64,000 nt of DNA from Paraburkholderia ginsengiterrae (GTDB lineage: Bacteria; Pseudomonadota; Gammaproteobacteria; Burkholderiales; Burkholderiaceae): contig NZ_LXKA01000327.1 in NCBI RefSeq assembly GCF_001645125.1, positions 236,614 through 300,613 on the forward strand. Reading direction: 5' to 3'. Below are positions 29,052 to 36,675 of this stretch, piece after piece. Every line of letters starts with the position of its first letter. Within the stretch, counting starts at the first letter, position 1. The position numbers and the translations under genes were made by a program. A model generated the notes under the pieces. That model had not been told where the DNA came from. It made no database searches and saw only the letters and a list, made by a program, of their open reading frames with translations.

Positions 29052-29678
29052 TCAGTTAAAAAAAGTGCCCGCCGGGGGACGGAGCACAAAACTGTTTGCC
29101 GTGGCATTACCGGCGCCGGCTGTCTGGTTGATCTGCACGATCCCGCTGACGTTCTTGAAGGCATCGCTGGAAATATTTGCCTCGCGTACGCTATGAAGCC
29201 CGAAGGATTGACCTTGACTGCCGTTTTTCGGGGCCGTCGCGGATAGCTCCCCATCCGAGACGGTCTCGACTCCGAGCGCGGCAGTGCCCAACTGGGTGCT
29301 GTTGCGCTGCAGATTCCCTGCTCCGGCGGACTGGTTCACCAGTACCGCGCCGGATGAATTCGAAAATGCGTTGGCTTCGATCGACGCCCGCGCGCTCGTA
29401 ACCTTCGCGGCCACGGTGGCGCTTTGCGAGCTGGCGTTGTCGTTGCCGATCACGCCGCCGTTCGAGACCGTGATCTGGTTGGCCTGGGCGTTGTCGAGGC
29501 CGGCCGTTTCGTTGACCGCGAACGCGCCGGTTACGCCGGCGGCCGCGCCGTTGGCGATGGTCGAGGTGGCTGCGAGCGTCGGCACGGCTTGCGCGTGCGC
29601 GTGGCCTGCCACCAGGATGGCGCCGCTCACGCAGACGTACAGCGCCGCATGCAGCGAACGGAACGTGAGCGGGCTCAT
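29052..29678 (-). CDS. fapB: FapB-like minor amyloid subunit (nucleator)
   Basis: Secreted protein of 208 residues with a signal peptide at 1-30 (AHAQ). It has three repeats at about 50-70, 109-130 and 178-199 of the form SG-x-[VI]-x-[VI]-N-[QE]-[ST]-AG-x-x-N-x-x-x-N (for example LVNQSAGAGNLQRN). These are shorter than, but clearly related to, those of the next gene. Three repeats in a ~200-residue protein directly before the larger repeat protein match FapB. Between repeats 2 and 3 lies VSDGELSAT, reminiscent of the DD-x-x-L motifs in two other operon proteins. The start overlaps the upstream stop (ATGA) and has GGAGG 7 bases before it. Confidence 0.8.
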   Translation of the reverse strand: MSPLTFRSLHAALYVCVSGAILVAGHAHAQAVPTLAATSTIANGAAAGVTGAFAVNETAGLDNAQANQITVSNGGVIGNDNASSQSATVAAKVTSARASIEANAFSNSSGAVLVNQSAGAGNLQRNSTQLGTAALGVETVSDGELSATAPKNGSQGQSFGLHSVREANISSDAFKNVSGIVQINQTAGAGNATANSFVLRPPAGTFFN

Positions 29679-30214
29679 TTCAGACCTCCGAGCGCGCTGT
29701 TGAGCGCGTTCGAGAGCGGCGCCAGCGAGCCGGTCACCGACGAGGTGATGGTGCCGCCGATGCCTGGGGCGGGCATGCCGATGCCGCCGGCATTCAGCGC
29801 GACGGTGCTGCCGGTCGTCTTGCCGCTGAGGATCTGGGTGACGGCCTGCATGCCGGTTCCGCCGAGCACTCCGCCATCCGCCACGCCGCTCGACCCGTGC
29901 GCATTCGTCAGATCAGTGTCGCCAACGAGCGTGGCAACCGCCGGATTGAACGAGCTGGCCGGGAAGGTGGTAGCGCGTACGGCGACCGGGTCCTGATTCT
30001 TCGGCACCGGCACGAAGGCGTCGCGCGGTGTCACGGTGCGCTCGACGATGATGTCGCCCGGATTGGCGACCTGTTGAGCCATGACGTTGACAGCGAAGCC
30101 GGCGGTGAGCAGGACGACGACGGTGACCACGGCGGCCGGCAATGCGCTGGACGACGAGGTAGACGACAAAGCCCGCGACGTGGGTGCGCACAGCGTCCGG
30201 ATGGAGGTAATCAT
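29675..30214 (-). CDS. FapA-position periplasmic protein
   Basis: Protein of 179 residues with an N-terminal hydrophobic segment (about 25-45, AAVVTVVVLLTAGFAVNVMA), probably an uncleaved anchor or signal peptide. The body begins PGDIIVERTVTPRDAFVPV and ends in a Gly/Ala/Ser-rich stretch. No catalytic motif is seen. It overlaps the FapB-like gene by 4 bases and is immediately upstream of it, as fapA is; FapA is thought to act as a chaperone controlling subunit distribution. The call rests on position only, so no gene symbol is given. AAGGAC precedes the ATG. Confidence 0.6.
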   Translation of the reverse strand: MITSIRTLCAPTSRALSSTSSSSALPAAVVTVVVLLTAGFAVNVMAQQVANPGDIIVERTVTPRDAFVPVPKNQDPVAVRATTFPASSFNPAVATLVGDTDLTNAHGSSGVADGGVLGGTGMQAVTQILSGKTTGSTVALNAGGIGMPAPGIGGTITSSVTGSLAPLSNALNSALGGLK

Positions 30215-30302
30215 GTCGGTCCTTGCTTTAGTCTTGTCTTAAGAGCGGCTGATGTGTTTGTGATGCCCCGGCCGCCTGTCGTACGTCGTTAATAATTTCG
30301 GG

Positions 30303-30797
30303 CTATTTTCTCTGGTAGTTGGCGACGTTGCCTTGCGCAGAGCGCGCGGCGTCGACGGGAACCGGCAACGGCGAGGGCGGGGCGATCTCGTCCCATAGCG
30401 TCACGCCATTGCCGCCGCCGCTGCCGTGCATGAGCTGCGGGGTGGCGGCGACCATGACCATGCCGACCGCGCCGCCGCGTTGCCGCGACAGCATCTGATC
30501 GTCGAGCGAAAAATCGTTCACGGATGCACCATCGGCCGGAATGGCCGGCACGTTGGCATCCAGCGGGTGGAATAAGGCGGAGGAGTGCAGCGTTTGATCA
30601 AATGAGGCTGCTGTGGCGAGCGTGGTGCCGGGAACCGTGGCCGATCCTGCCTCGCCGGCTTCCGCCAGCATGGCGGATTGGGCCTGCAGGGTTTCCTGTG
30701 CGTGGACGCCAACGGGCGGCACAAGCAGAGCAATGGCGGTGCAGAGTGCCGCACATGGTGCAATGCCGTTCAAATCGATGCGGAAAGCGAATCGCAT
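30303..30797 (-). CDS. First gene of the amyloid operon: exported protein with a double-glycine-like motif
   Basis: Protein of 164 residues from the ATG at 30797, chosen because AAGGAG lies 7 bases upstream and just downstream of the sigma-54 promoter; the longer frame to 30863 would begin upstream of the promoter. Residues 1-34 are a signal peptide (VHAQ). Residues 95-109 read DFSLDDQMLSRQRGG, with L at -12, M/L at -8/-7 and GG at -2/-1, the pattern of C39-cleaved leaders. The remainder is hydrophobic and Pro-rich. I do not recognise the family and it has no counterpart in the standard fapA-F set. It could be a substrate of the peptidase encoded downstream. Confidence 0.75.
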   Translation of the reverse strand: MRFAFRIDLNGIAPCAALCTAIALLVPPVGVHAQETLQAQSAMLAEAGEAGSATVPGTTLATAASFDQTLHSSALFHPLDANVPAIPADGASVNDFSLDDQMLSRQRGGAVGMVMVAATPQLMHGSGGGNGVTLWDEIAPPSPLPVPVDAARSAQGNVANYQRK

Positions 30798-30824
30798 GAT
30801 GTGTCTCCTTGGTGCATGGCATTT

Positions 30825-30840
30825 AGCGAAACGTGTGCCA
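30825..30840 (-). promoter_or_regulatory. Sigma-54 (-24/-12) promoter of the amyloid operon
   Basis: On the minus strand TGGCACACGTTTCGCT matches TGGCACG-N4-TTGCW. GG (30839-30838) and GC (30827-30826) have the obligatory 10-base spacing, with two mismatches elsewhere. The predicted transcript start near 30814 leaves a 17-base leader containing the AAGGAG site for the ATG at 30797. Confidence 0.85.
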
Positions 30841-30913
30841 TCGCTCGCAACCCATTGATCCATGAGGATGCGAGTAAAAACTTCGGAGTAGGATTCGAAA
30901 AATCGGTCGAAAA

Positions 30914-30931
30914 CGTTTCAGCGCTGAAACG
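30914..30931. promoter_or_regulatory. 18-bp perfect palindrome, candidate enhancer for the sigma-54 activators
   Basis: CGTTTCAGCGCTGAAACG is perfectly self-complementary. Its centre lies about 108 bases upstream of the predicted transcript start, a typical place for an enhancer-binding protein. Binding is inferred. Confidence 0.7.
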
Positions 30932-31148
30932 GCACGCAGGAAATACCTGTAATTTGTTAATCCGCGCGGTAGGAGCTACCTTGGGGTCTGTGCCAGGAAA
31001 AGCGCTTCCACTAATGTTTTATTCGTCGGCTGAATAACTGTTTATCGCCCGCGAAGCCTTTCTGTGTAAGGGGTGCGCGATTAAATTCGCATAATTGTTT
31101 TCCAAGCAGCGCGCGTATAGTAAGCTCTCGAAAAAGAGCTTCAGATTT

Positions 31149-31169
31149 AAAAAAGCCCACTAACGGGCC
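31149..31169 (-). terminator. Terminator-like hairpin on the minus strand upstream of the amyloid promoter
   Basis: Read on the minus strand, GGCCCG-TTAG-TGGGCT is a six-pair stem (two G-U pairs) followed by TTTTT. It may stop antisense transcripts from the divergent activator side before they enter the enhancer and promoter. Confidence 0.5.
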
Positions 31170-31271
31170 GTCTCAAACACACACGCCGCTTTCTTGGGGA
31201 TCAGCTGTCCGCACGGAATGGAATGGCCGTTCGGTTTTTGCTATTGCGCAATCCCGGACGAGTCAGCGTGT

Positions 31272-31286
31272 CTGAACTCGGTTCAG
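31272..31286. repeat. Inverted repeat upstream of the second activator gene
   Basis: CTGAAC-TCG-GTTCAG is a perfect 6-bp inverted repeat 46 bases before the start codon. It shares the CTGAA/TTCAG half-site core with the 18-bp palindrome, so autoregulation is possible. Confidence 0.45.
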
Positions 31287-31331
31287 GTGCGTGCGTCATC
31301 CTTAACGTTCGTTGACGAGAGGATCTGAATA

Positions 31332-32726
31332 ATGGAACCCGCAACGCGGCAACTGATTTACGTTTCGCGTGATCCAAGCGCGGAACTGAACACGCGTTTT
31401 CACCAGCGCGGCTGGCATGTCGAAGTCGTGGGGTCCGCGCGCGACGTGCGCCGTGCGGTTCGCGCCGGCATGGCTGCGGGCGGCCTGCTTGATCTGTCTA
31501 GTGAATTCCAGCCACACGAAATCGCCGCCTTCGAATCCTGCCTGACCATGCCGAACGTCGGCTGGGTGGCGGCCACCATGCCCGGACAACTCCAGGACGC
31601 CGCGCTGCGCCGGCTCGTGCGCGACTATTGCTTCGACTATGTGACGGTGCCGTATTCGGGCGACAGGATCGTCGACTCAGTCGGTCATGCATACGGCATG
31701 ATTTCGCTGGGTGAACCGGCGTCCAACGACGGCTCGCAAGGGGCCGAGGGCGAAATGGTCGGTTCGTGCGACGCCATGCTCGCGCTGTTCCGTTCGATCC
31801 GCAAAGTGGCGATGACCGACGCGCCCGTGTTCATTTCCGGCGAGTCGGGCACGGGCAAGGAACTGACGGCGGTTGCGATCCACGAACGCTCGGCGCGGCG
31901 AAATGCGCCTTTCGTGCCGATCAACTGCGGCGCGATTCCGCCGCATCTGCTGCAATCCGAACTATTCGGCTACGAACGCGGGGCGTTTACCGGCGCCAAT
32001 CAGCGCAAGATCGGCCGGGTCGAGGCGGCGAACGGCGGCACACTGTTTCTCGACGAAATTGGCGACCTGCCGCTCGAAAGCCAGGCGAGCCTGCTGCGCT
32101 TCCTGCAGGAACGCAAGGTGGAGCGGCTGGGCGGGCACGGTGCGATCGAGGTCGACGTGCGCATCATCTCGGCCACGCACGTGGACATGACGGCAGCGAT
32201 GATCGAAGGACGCTTCCGTTCCGACTTGTATCACCGGCTGTGCGTGCTGCAGATCGACGAACCGCCGCTGCGCGCGCGTGGCAAGGATATCGAACTGCTC
32301 GCGCGGCACATGCTGGAACGTTTCAAGAAAGATGCCAGCCGCCGCTTGCGCGGCTTCGCTCCCGACGCGATCGCGGCGCTCCATAACTATGGCTGGCCGG
32401 GCAACGTGCGCGAGCTGATCAACCGGGTGCGGCGCGCTATCGTGATGTCGGAAGGGCGGGCTATCACGGCGCGTGATCTGGAGCTCGCCGAGTACGTTGA
32501 AATCGTGCCGGTGTCGCTCGCGCAGGCCCGCGAAGCGGCCGAACGTCAGGCCATCGAGCTGGCGCTGCTGCGTCATCGCGGGCGGCTTGGCGACGCGGCG
32601 CAGGAACTCGGCATCTCGCGCGTCACGCTTTACCGTCTGTTGTGCTCGCACGGCATGCGTCATATGGAAGGCGAGCCGCTCGCCGCACCGCACGGAGAAT
32701 TGCCCGCTTCGGTGCCGCATCTGTAA
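31332..32726 (+). CDS. Sigma-54-dependent activator, VpsR-like (copy 2, divergent)
   Basis: Enhancer-binding protein of 464 residues, a clear paralogue of the activator at the other end of the block. The N-terminal domain (1-130) shares RLVR-YCFD-V, WHV and LLDLSS/IVDLAS (Asp54) with it. The AAA+ domain has GESGTGKE (about 170-177), [19 protein letters not shown] and [15 protein letters not shown]. The Fis-type HTH is [25 protein letters not shown] is intact, so sigma-54 interaction is expected. Divergent orientation and the shared upstream region suggest it controls the amyloid operon, possibly with copy 1. A terminator follows. Confidence 0.9.
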   Translation: MEPATRQLIYVSRDPSAELNTRFHQRGWHVEVVGSARDVRRAVRAGMAAGGLLDLSSEFQPHEIAAFESCLTMPNVGWVAATMPGQLQDAALRRLVRDYCFDYVTVPYSGDRIVDSVGHAYGMISLGEPASNDGSQGAEGEMVGSCDAMLALFRSIRKVAMTDAPVFISGESGTGKELTAVAIHERSARRNAPFVPINCGAIPPHLLQSELFGYERGAFTGANQRKIGRVEAANGGTLFLDEIGDLPLESQASLLRFLQERKVERLGGHGAIEVDVRIISATHVDMTAAMIEGRFRSDLYHRLCVLQIDEPPLRARGKDIELLARHMLERFKKDASRRLRGFAPDAIAALHNYGWPGNVRELINRVRRAIVMSEGRAITARDLELAEYVEIVPVSLAQAREAAERQAIELALLRHRGRLGDAAQELGISRVTLYRLLCSHGMRHMEGEPLAAPHGELPASVPHL

Positions 32727-32745
32727 AAACGCTTCTGCAAATCGT

Positions 32746-32786
32746 CTGGCCGGCTTCACGAGTCTCGTGGGCCGGCCACGTTTTTT
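32746..32786 (+). terminator. Rho-independent terminator after the second activator gene
   Basis: TGGCCGGC pairs with GCCGGCCA around a loop that itself contains CACGAG/CTCGTG, followed by TTTTTT at 32781-32786. Confidence 0.8.
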
Positions 32787-32820
32787 CCAAAGTCCGTTTT
32801 GCAAAGCACGGCTTGTAAAA

Positions 32821-32848
32821 CGGGTATCAGAACGCGGGTATCAGAACG
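32821..32848. repeat. Tandem 14-bp direct repeat upstream of thyA
   Basis: CGGGTATCAGAACG occurs twice in perfect tandem, followed by a small CGGCC-TT-CGGCCG-type hairpin. It lies about 95-120 bases before thyA. It could be a recent slippage duplication or a tandem regulator site. Confidence 0.6.
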
Positions 32849-32940
32849 GCCTTCGGCCGCGCTTGTTAAAATCGGGTTTTCCGCTCAATCTTCGTGGCGT
32901 CCGGATCGGTTCCGGCACACGCCTCGCCGAAGGAACCCGC

Positions 32941-33912
32941 ATGAAACAATACCTCGACCTCGTCCGCACGATTCTCGACACCGGCACGTGGCAGGAGAAC
33001 CGCACCGGCATCCGCACCATCAGCATGCCGGGCGCCATGCTGCGCTTCGACCTCCAGCAGGGCTTTCCGGCCGTCACCACGAAAAAGCTGGCGTTCAAGT
33101 CGGCGGTGGGCGAACTGGTCGGGTTTTTGCGCGCATCGCGCAGCGCCGCGGACTTTCGCGACCTCGGCTGCAAGGTGTGGGACGCAAACGCCAACCAGAA
33201 TCCGCAATGGCTGGCCAACCCCTACCGGCAGGGGCCGGACGATCTGGGCGACGTGTACGGCGTGCAGTGGCGTCAGTGGCCGGCCTACAAGGTGCTGGAT
33301 GCGAGTGCGAGCGCCCAGCTTGCCGATGCGCAAGCGCGCGGCTTTCAGGTGGTGACCGAGTTCGAAGAAGCCGGCGGCCGCAAAGTGCTGCTCTACAAGG
33401 CGATCGACCAGCTGCGCCAGTGTCTGGACACGATCATGCAGAATCCCGCCGACCGGCGCATTCTGTTTCATGCGTGGAACCCCGCGGTGCTGGACCAGAT
33501 CGCGCTGCCGGCTTGTCACTTGCTCTACCAATTCCTGCCGAACGCGGCGCGCCGCGAAATTTCGCTGTGCCTCTATATTCGCAGCAATGACGTTGGCCTC
33601 GGCACACCGTTCAATCTGACCGAAGGAGCGGCGTTGCTGCACCTGGTGGGCCGCCTGACGGGTTATACGCCGCGCTGGTTCACCTACTTCATCGGCGACG
33701 CGCACATCTACGAAAACCAGCTCGACATGCTGCAGCAGCAGCTCTTGCGCGAGCCGTACCAAAGCCCGGCGTTCGCGATCTCGGACCGAGTGCCGGAATA
33801 CGCGAAGACCGGTGTGTACGAGCCGGAATGGCTCGAGAAGATCGAACCGTCGGATTTCTCGCTGGTCGGCTACCGGCATCACGAACCGCTCACGGCGCCC
33901 ATGGCCGTTTGA
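32941..33912 (+). CDS. thyA: Thymidylate synthase (long form)
   Basis: Makes dTMP from dUMP with methylene-tetrahydrofolate. It has 323 residues from the ATG at 32941, about 60 more than E. coli ThyA. The N-terminus [20 protein letters not shown] is typical. The catalytic Cys is in [12 protein letters not shown], where ACH replaces the usual PCH. Other active-site blocks are [19 protein letters not shown] and [16 protein letters not shown]. The extra length is mainly an insert at about residues 115-150. The in-frame extension upstream to 32473 overlaps the activator gene and is rejected. A strong terminator follows. Confidence 0.95.
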   Translation: MKQYLDLVRTILDTGTWQENRTGIRTISMPGAMLRFDLQQGFPAVTTKKLAFKSAVGELVGFLRASRSAADFRDLGCKVWDANANQNPQWLANPYRQGPDDLGDVYGVQWRQWPAYKVLDASASAQLADAQARGFQVVTEFEEAGGRKVLLYKAIDQLRQCLDTIMQNPADRRILFHAWNPAVLDQIALPACHLLYQFLPNAARREISLCLYIRSNDVGLGTPFNLTEGAALLHLVGRLTGYTPRWFTYFIGDAHIYENQLDMLQQQLLREPYQSPAFAISDRVPEYAKTGVYEPEWLEKIEPSDFSLVGYRHHEPLTAPMAV

Positions 33913-33947
33913 GCGTCAGCCCGGCGGGCTCCGCGCTCCGTATAAAG

Positions 33948-33982
33948 AAAAACCCCCGCAATGTGAATTGCGGGGGTTTTTT
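33948..33982. terminator. Bidirectional rho-independent terminator after thyA
   Basis: A 15-bp perfect stem AAAAACCCCCGCAAT / ATTGCGGGGGTTTTT with a GTGA loop and T/A runs on both sides separates thyA from the convergent minus-strand gene. Confidence 0.92.
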
Positions 33983-34030
33983 CATGCTGTCGGCCGACGC
34001 CTGAACGTACAGCCGGACGCGCCAGGGCGT

Positions 34031-36493
34031 TTAGCCCTTGTGATGCTCATCGCGATTGCCGCCGCCCGAATGTTGTTCGGCGTGTTGAGGCTGCGGTTGC
34101 GGTTGCGGCCGTGGTTGCTGCGCCTGTTGCGGGTGCGGCTCAGGACGCGGCTGCGGCGCGGGTTGCGGATGAAACTCCGGCCGGGGCTGCTGTTGCACCT
34201 GCTGCTGACGCGGTTCGGGGCGCGGTTCCTGACGCGGCTGCGGTTGCTGCTGCGGCATTGGCTGCGGATGGTATTCCTGCCGTGGCTGCTGCGCCTGGAC
34301 TTCAGCCGGGCGCGGTGCTTGCGGCTCCGGCTGGCGCTGCATCTGCTGAGGCTGGCGCTGCACCTGTTGCGGCTGGGGCTGACGCTGCATCTGCTGCGGT
34401 TCCGGCTGACGCTGCACCTGTTGAGGCTGCGGCTGCGCACGGAACTCCGGCTGACGGGCCTGCTGCTGCGGGCCACCGTGCTGCTGGGCCTGCTGCGCCA
34501 TCGGCGTATGCGGTTGCGTCCAGGCGGGTTCGTGCCGCTCGTTGCCACCCGGCTGCTGGCCTGCCTGTTGCGGCATGCCGTGCTGCTGGGCCTGCTGCGC
34601 AAACCCCGCCGGCGGGATACCGCCGTTCGCTTGCGGCGGACGCGGCACACCATTCGCCGGATGTCCCGCCTCGCCCGGCTGCGGACGCTGGTTGGCCATC
34701 TGCGGCGGCATGCCTGGCCGCGCCTGCTGCTCGCCGGCGCGCGGTGCTTCGCCCGGCCGAGCTGCGGCCTGCGGCATGCCGTTAGGCCCGCCCGGCGCAC
34801 CCTGTGCCATGCCCGGGGCACGTCCGGCGATATGCGACTGCACGACGCGCACGTTCTGCACCGGTAACGCGCTCGGACCGCCCGCCATGTGCGCCGGCAC
34901 CGACGTCCGCACGATCGGCTGACCCGCGCCCGGCACCTGTCCGCCGCCTTGCGCGAAACGTTGCGCGAGCGTGTCGTGGTAAGCCGCCGGCGTCGCGGGC
35001 GTGCGTGTTGCCACGACCGGGCGCGCCATCACGGCGGCGGGCGGCCGGTAATTCGCATTCCGCAGGCCCGGCCCGAAGCTCTCCTTGACCGGCGCGATGC
35101 CCGGACCGCCCGGGTTGATCTTCGCGTTGCGCCATTGTTGCGGGTCGACCTTCTGGGCGAAGCGTGCAACCGGCTGACCGTGCACGAATGCCGTTGCCGG
35201 CACCGCGGTTACAGCGCCCGGCGCGCGGTAGTTGATATACGTGTTGTGAATGTTGGTCACATTCACGTTCGTCACGTTGCGGTTGTAGTTATTGACGATC
35301 GTCGTCTGGTTGACGCGGTTGTAGTAACCGGGGCTCCAGTGATCGTGATCGCCCCAGTGCGGATGCCACGGCTCGCCCGGGCCGAGCGGGAACCACGCGC
35401 AGCCGGCCGCCACCGCGCCGCCGATTGCCAGATCCACCCCCCAGCTCACGCCGCCGCCACCGCCGCCCACGAAGGCGACCAGCGCCGGGGCGTAGACGGG
35501 CGGCTCGCTGACCGCGACCGGGCCCGGCACCCATGCCCACGAATCGTCGACATAGGCCCAGCGGCCGTAGTGGTACGGCGCGAAGCCCCACGGCGCGTCG
35601 TCGACCCAGGTCCAGCCCCACGGCGCCTGCCATACCCAGTGGCCGTCGTGATAAGGCGCCCAGCCGGCGGGCGTGGCGCGCGGCACCCAGACTTCGCCAT
35701 ATTGCGGGCTCTCGCGCCACGTGCCGTTGTTGTCGAGATCCTGATAGCCGGGCATGTCGCGCGACACGTAGCGCGCCGACACCGACCGGTCTTCCGCGGC
35801 ATCGCGGCTGGCGGCCCATTGATCGAAGCCGTCGAGGCCGGGCGCGGAATTGTCGGCGACCTGCTGCAGGTTGGTGCCGCCAAAGGTAATCTGCTGGCCG
35901 GCCGCGACCGGCACCTGGCCGCCGTCGCCGTACACGGTCGCGCCGCCGCTGCGCACCGTGACGGTCGTGCTGCTGCCGTCCGGCGCGACATCGACGCGAT
36001 AGTCGCCGGGGCCGTTCAGGCCGAGCGCCAGATTCGGCGTGTCGATCTCGTAGGACGAGCCCGGCGGCAGTTCACGCACGCGCGCCGACAAGGAGCCTTG
36101 AACGACCTTGAGCTGCGCGCTGTTGTCGTCGAGATTCAGCAGGTCGAGGCTGGTGGACTGGCCGAGGCGAACCGCGGTCGAGCCGATATGCAGCTCCGAG
36201 CGCGCGTTCTGATCGTTCCACAACTGGTCGCCAGTGGTGAGCGGGCGGTTGATCTGCGCGTACGACCAGTCGCTGGCGCCGGCCGGTTCGGTGGTCACGG
36301 CGCCTGACGTGTAGTTCAGGCGCGCCACGCGCCCCGGCGGATCGGAATTCTGCAGGGCGACGGCGCCCTGCGACGCCTCCTGGTTTTCCTGGGCGAACGT
36401 GGCCTGCGCGGCAAACAGGAAGGTGGCAGCTGCAATCAGCGTGTAGCCGATGACCCGGCGGTTCGATTGGCGGTGTTTGGTGACTGTTCTCAT
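34031..36493 (-). CDS. FecR-domain/DUF6600-type secreted protein with Gln/Pro-rich tail
   Basis: Exported protein of 820 residues. A signal peptide (about 1-35) is followed by a FecR-like domain (about 50-215: VARLNYTSGAVTTEPAG, WNDQNARSELHIGSTAVRLG, GSSYEIDTPN). A Tyr/Trp/Gly-rich section then carries repeated WVPxxxPxGWAPYHDGHW-like units. From about residue 500 the sequence becomes low-complexity Pro/Gln/Ala, ending in near-tandem P-Q-x-Q-x-Q-R-Q-P repeats (about 680-800) and a Gly/His/Glu/Lys tail. Probably envelope-associated or surface-exposed; function unknown. CGGAGA lies upstream of the ATG. Confidence 0.82.
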   Translation of the reverse strand: MRTVTKHRQSNRRVIGYTLIAAATFLFAAQATFAQENQEASQGAVALQNSDPPGRVARLNYTSGAVTTEPAGASDWSYAQINRPLTTGDQLWNDQNARSELHIGSTAVRLGQSTSLDLLNLDDNSAQLKVVQGSLSARVRELPPGSSYEIDTPNLALGLNGPGDYRVDVAPDGSSTTVTVRSGGATVYGDGGQVPVAAGQQITFGGTNLQQVADNSAPGLDGFDQWAASRDAAEDRSVSARYVSRDMPGYQDLDNNGTWRESPQYGEVWVPRATPAGWAPYHDGHWVWQAPWGWTWVDDAPWGFAPYHYGRWAYVDDSWAWVPGPVAVSEPPVYAPALVAFVGGGGGGVSWGVDLAIGGAVAAGCAWFPLGPGEPWHPHWGDHDHWSPGYYNRVNQTTIVNNYNRNVTNVNVTNIHNTYINYRAPGAVTAVPATAFVHGQPVARFAQKVDPQQWRNAKINPGGPGIAPVKESFGPGLRNANYRPPAAVMARPVVATRTPATPAAYHDTLAQRFAQGGGQVPGAGQPIVRTSVPAHMAGGPSALPVQNVRVVQSHIAGRAPGMAQGAPGGPNGMPQAAARPGEAPRAGEQQARPGMPPQMANQRPQPGEAGHPANGVPRPPQANGGIPPAGFAQQAQQHGMPQQAGQQPGGNERHEPAWTQPHTPMAQQAQQHGGPQQQARQPEFRAQPQPQQVQRQPEPQQMQRQPQPQQVQRQPQQMQRQPEPQAPRPAEVQAQQPRQEYHPQPMPQQQPQPRQEPRPEPRQQQVQQQPRPEFHPQPAPQPRPEPHPQQAQQPRPQPQPQPQHAEQHSGGGNRDEHHKG

Positions 36494-36675
36494 GGTCTAT
36501 CTCCGACGGAGCCGGCATTTTGCGGCATCCGTGCAGTCACTGTACTAGCGGCGTATGTTTCAAGGCCCCCACTTTTGTAAGGCCGCCTCACCAGCATGTA
36601 ACAAAAGGTCTCGATAAGGCGATTCGTAAGCTGATTGCGGATTTCCTGTAATGGCATCAGGAGCTTGGGAGTGCG

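Larger units (their letters stand above)
30798..31331. other. Divergent regulatory region between the amyloid operon and the second activator gene
   Basis: This 534-base gap is AT-richer than its neighbours and contains no credible gene. It holds the sigma-54 promoter (30825-30840), the 18-bp palindrome (30914-30931), an AAGCTCT/AGAGCTT inverted repeat with a 6-base loop (31122-31141), a minus-strand terminator-like hairpin (31149-31169) and a CTGAAC/GTTCAG inverted repeat (31272-31286). No clear promoter for the plus-strand activator was found. Confidence 0.7.

Noticed and set aside
30303-30863. Longer start (30863) for the first amyloid-operon gene
   Set aside because: It would start upstream of the sigma-54 promoter and lacks the AAGGAG site and signal-peptide N-terminus given by the ATG at 30797.
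30838-30865. Alternative sigma-54-like GG-N11-GC on the minus strand (TGGATCAATGGGTTGC)
   Set aside because: Spacing is 11 rather than the required 10; the neighbouring TGGCAC site with exact spacing is far better.
34889-36307. Plus-strand open frame of 472 codons opposite the FecR-like gene
   Set aside because: Arg/Ala/His-rich composition typical of the antisense of GC-rich coding sequence; no domain, signal or ribosome-binding site.
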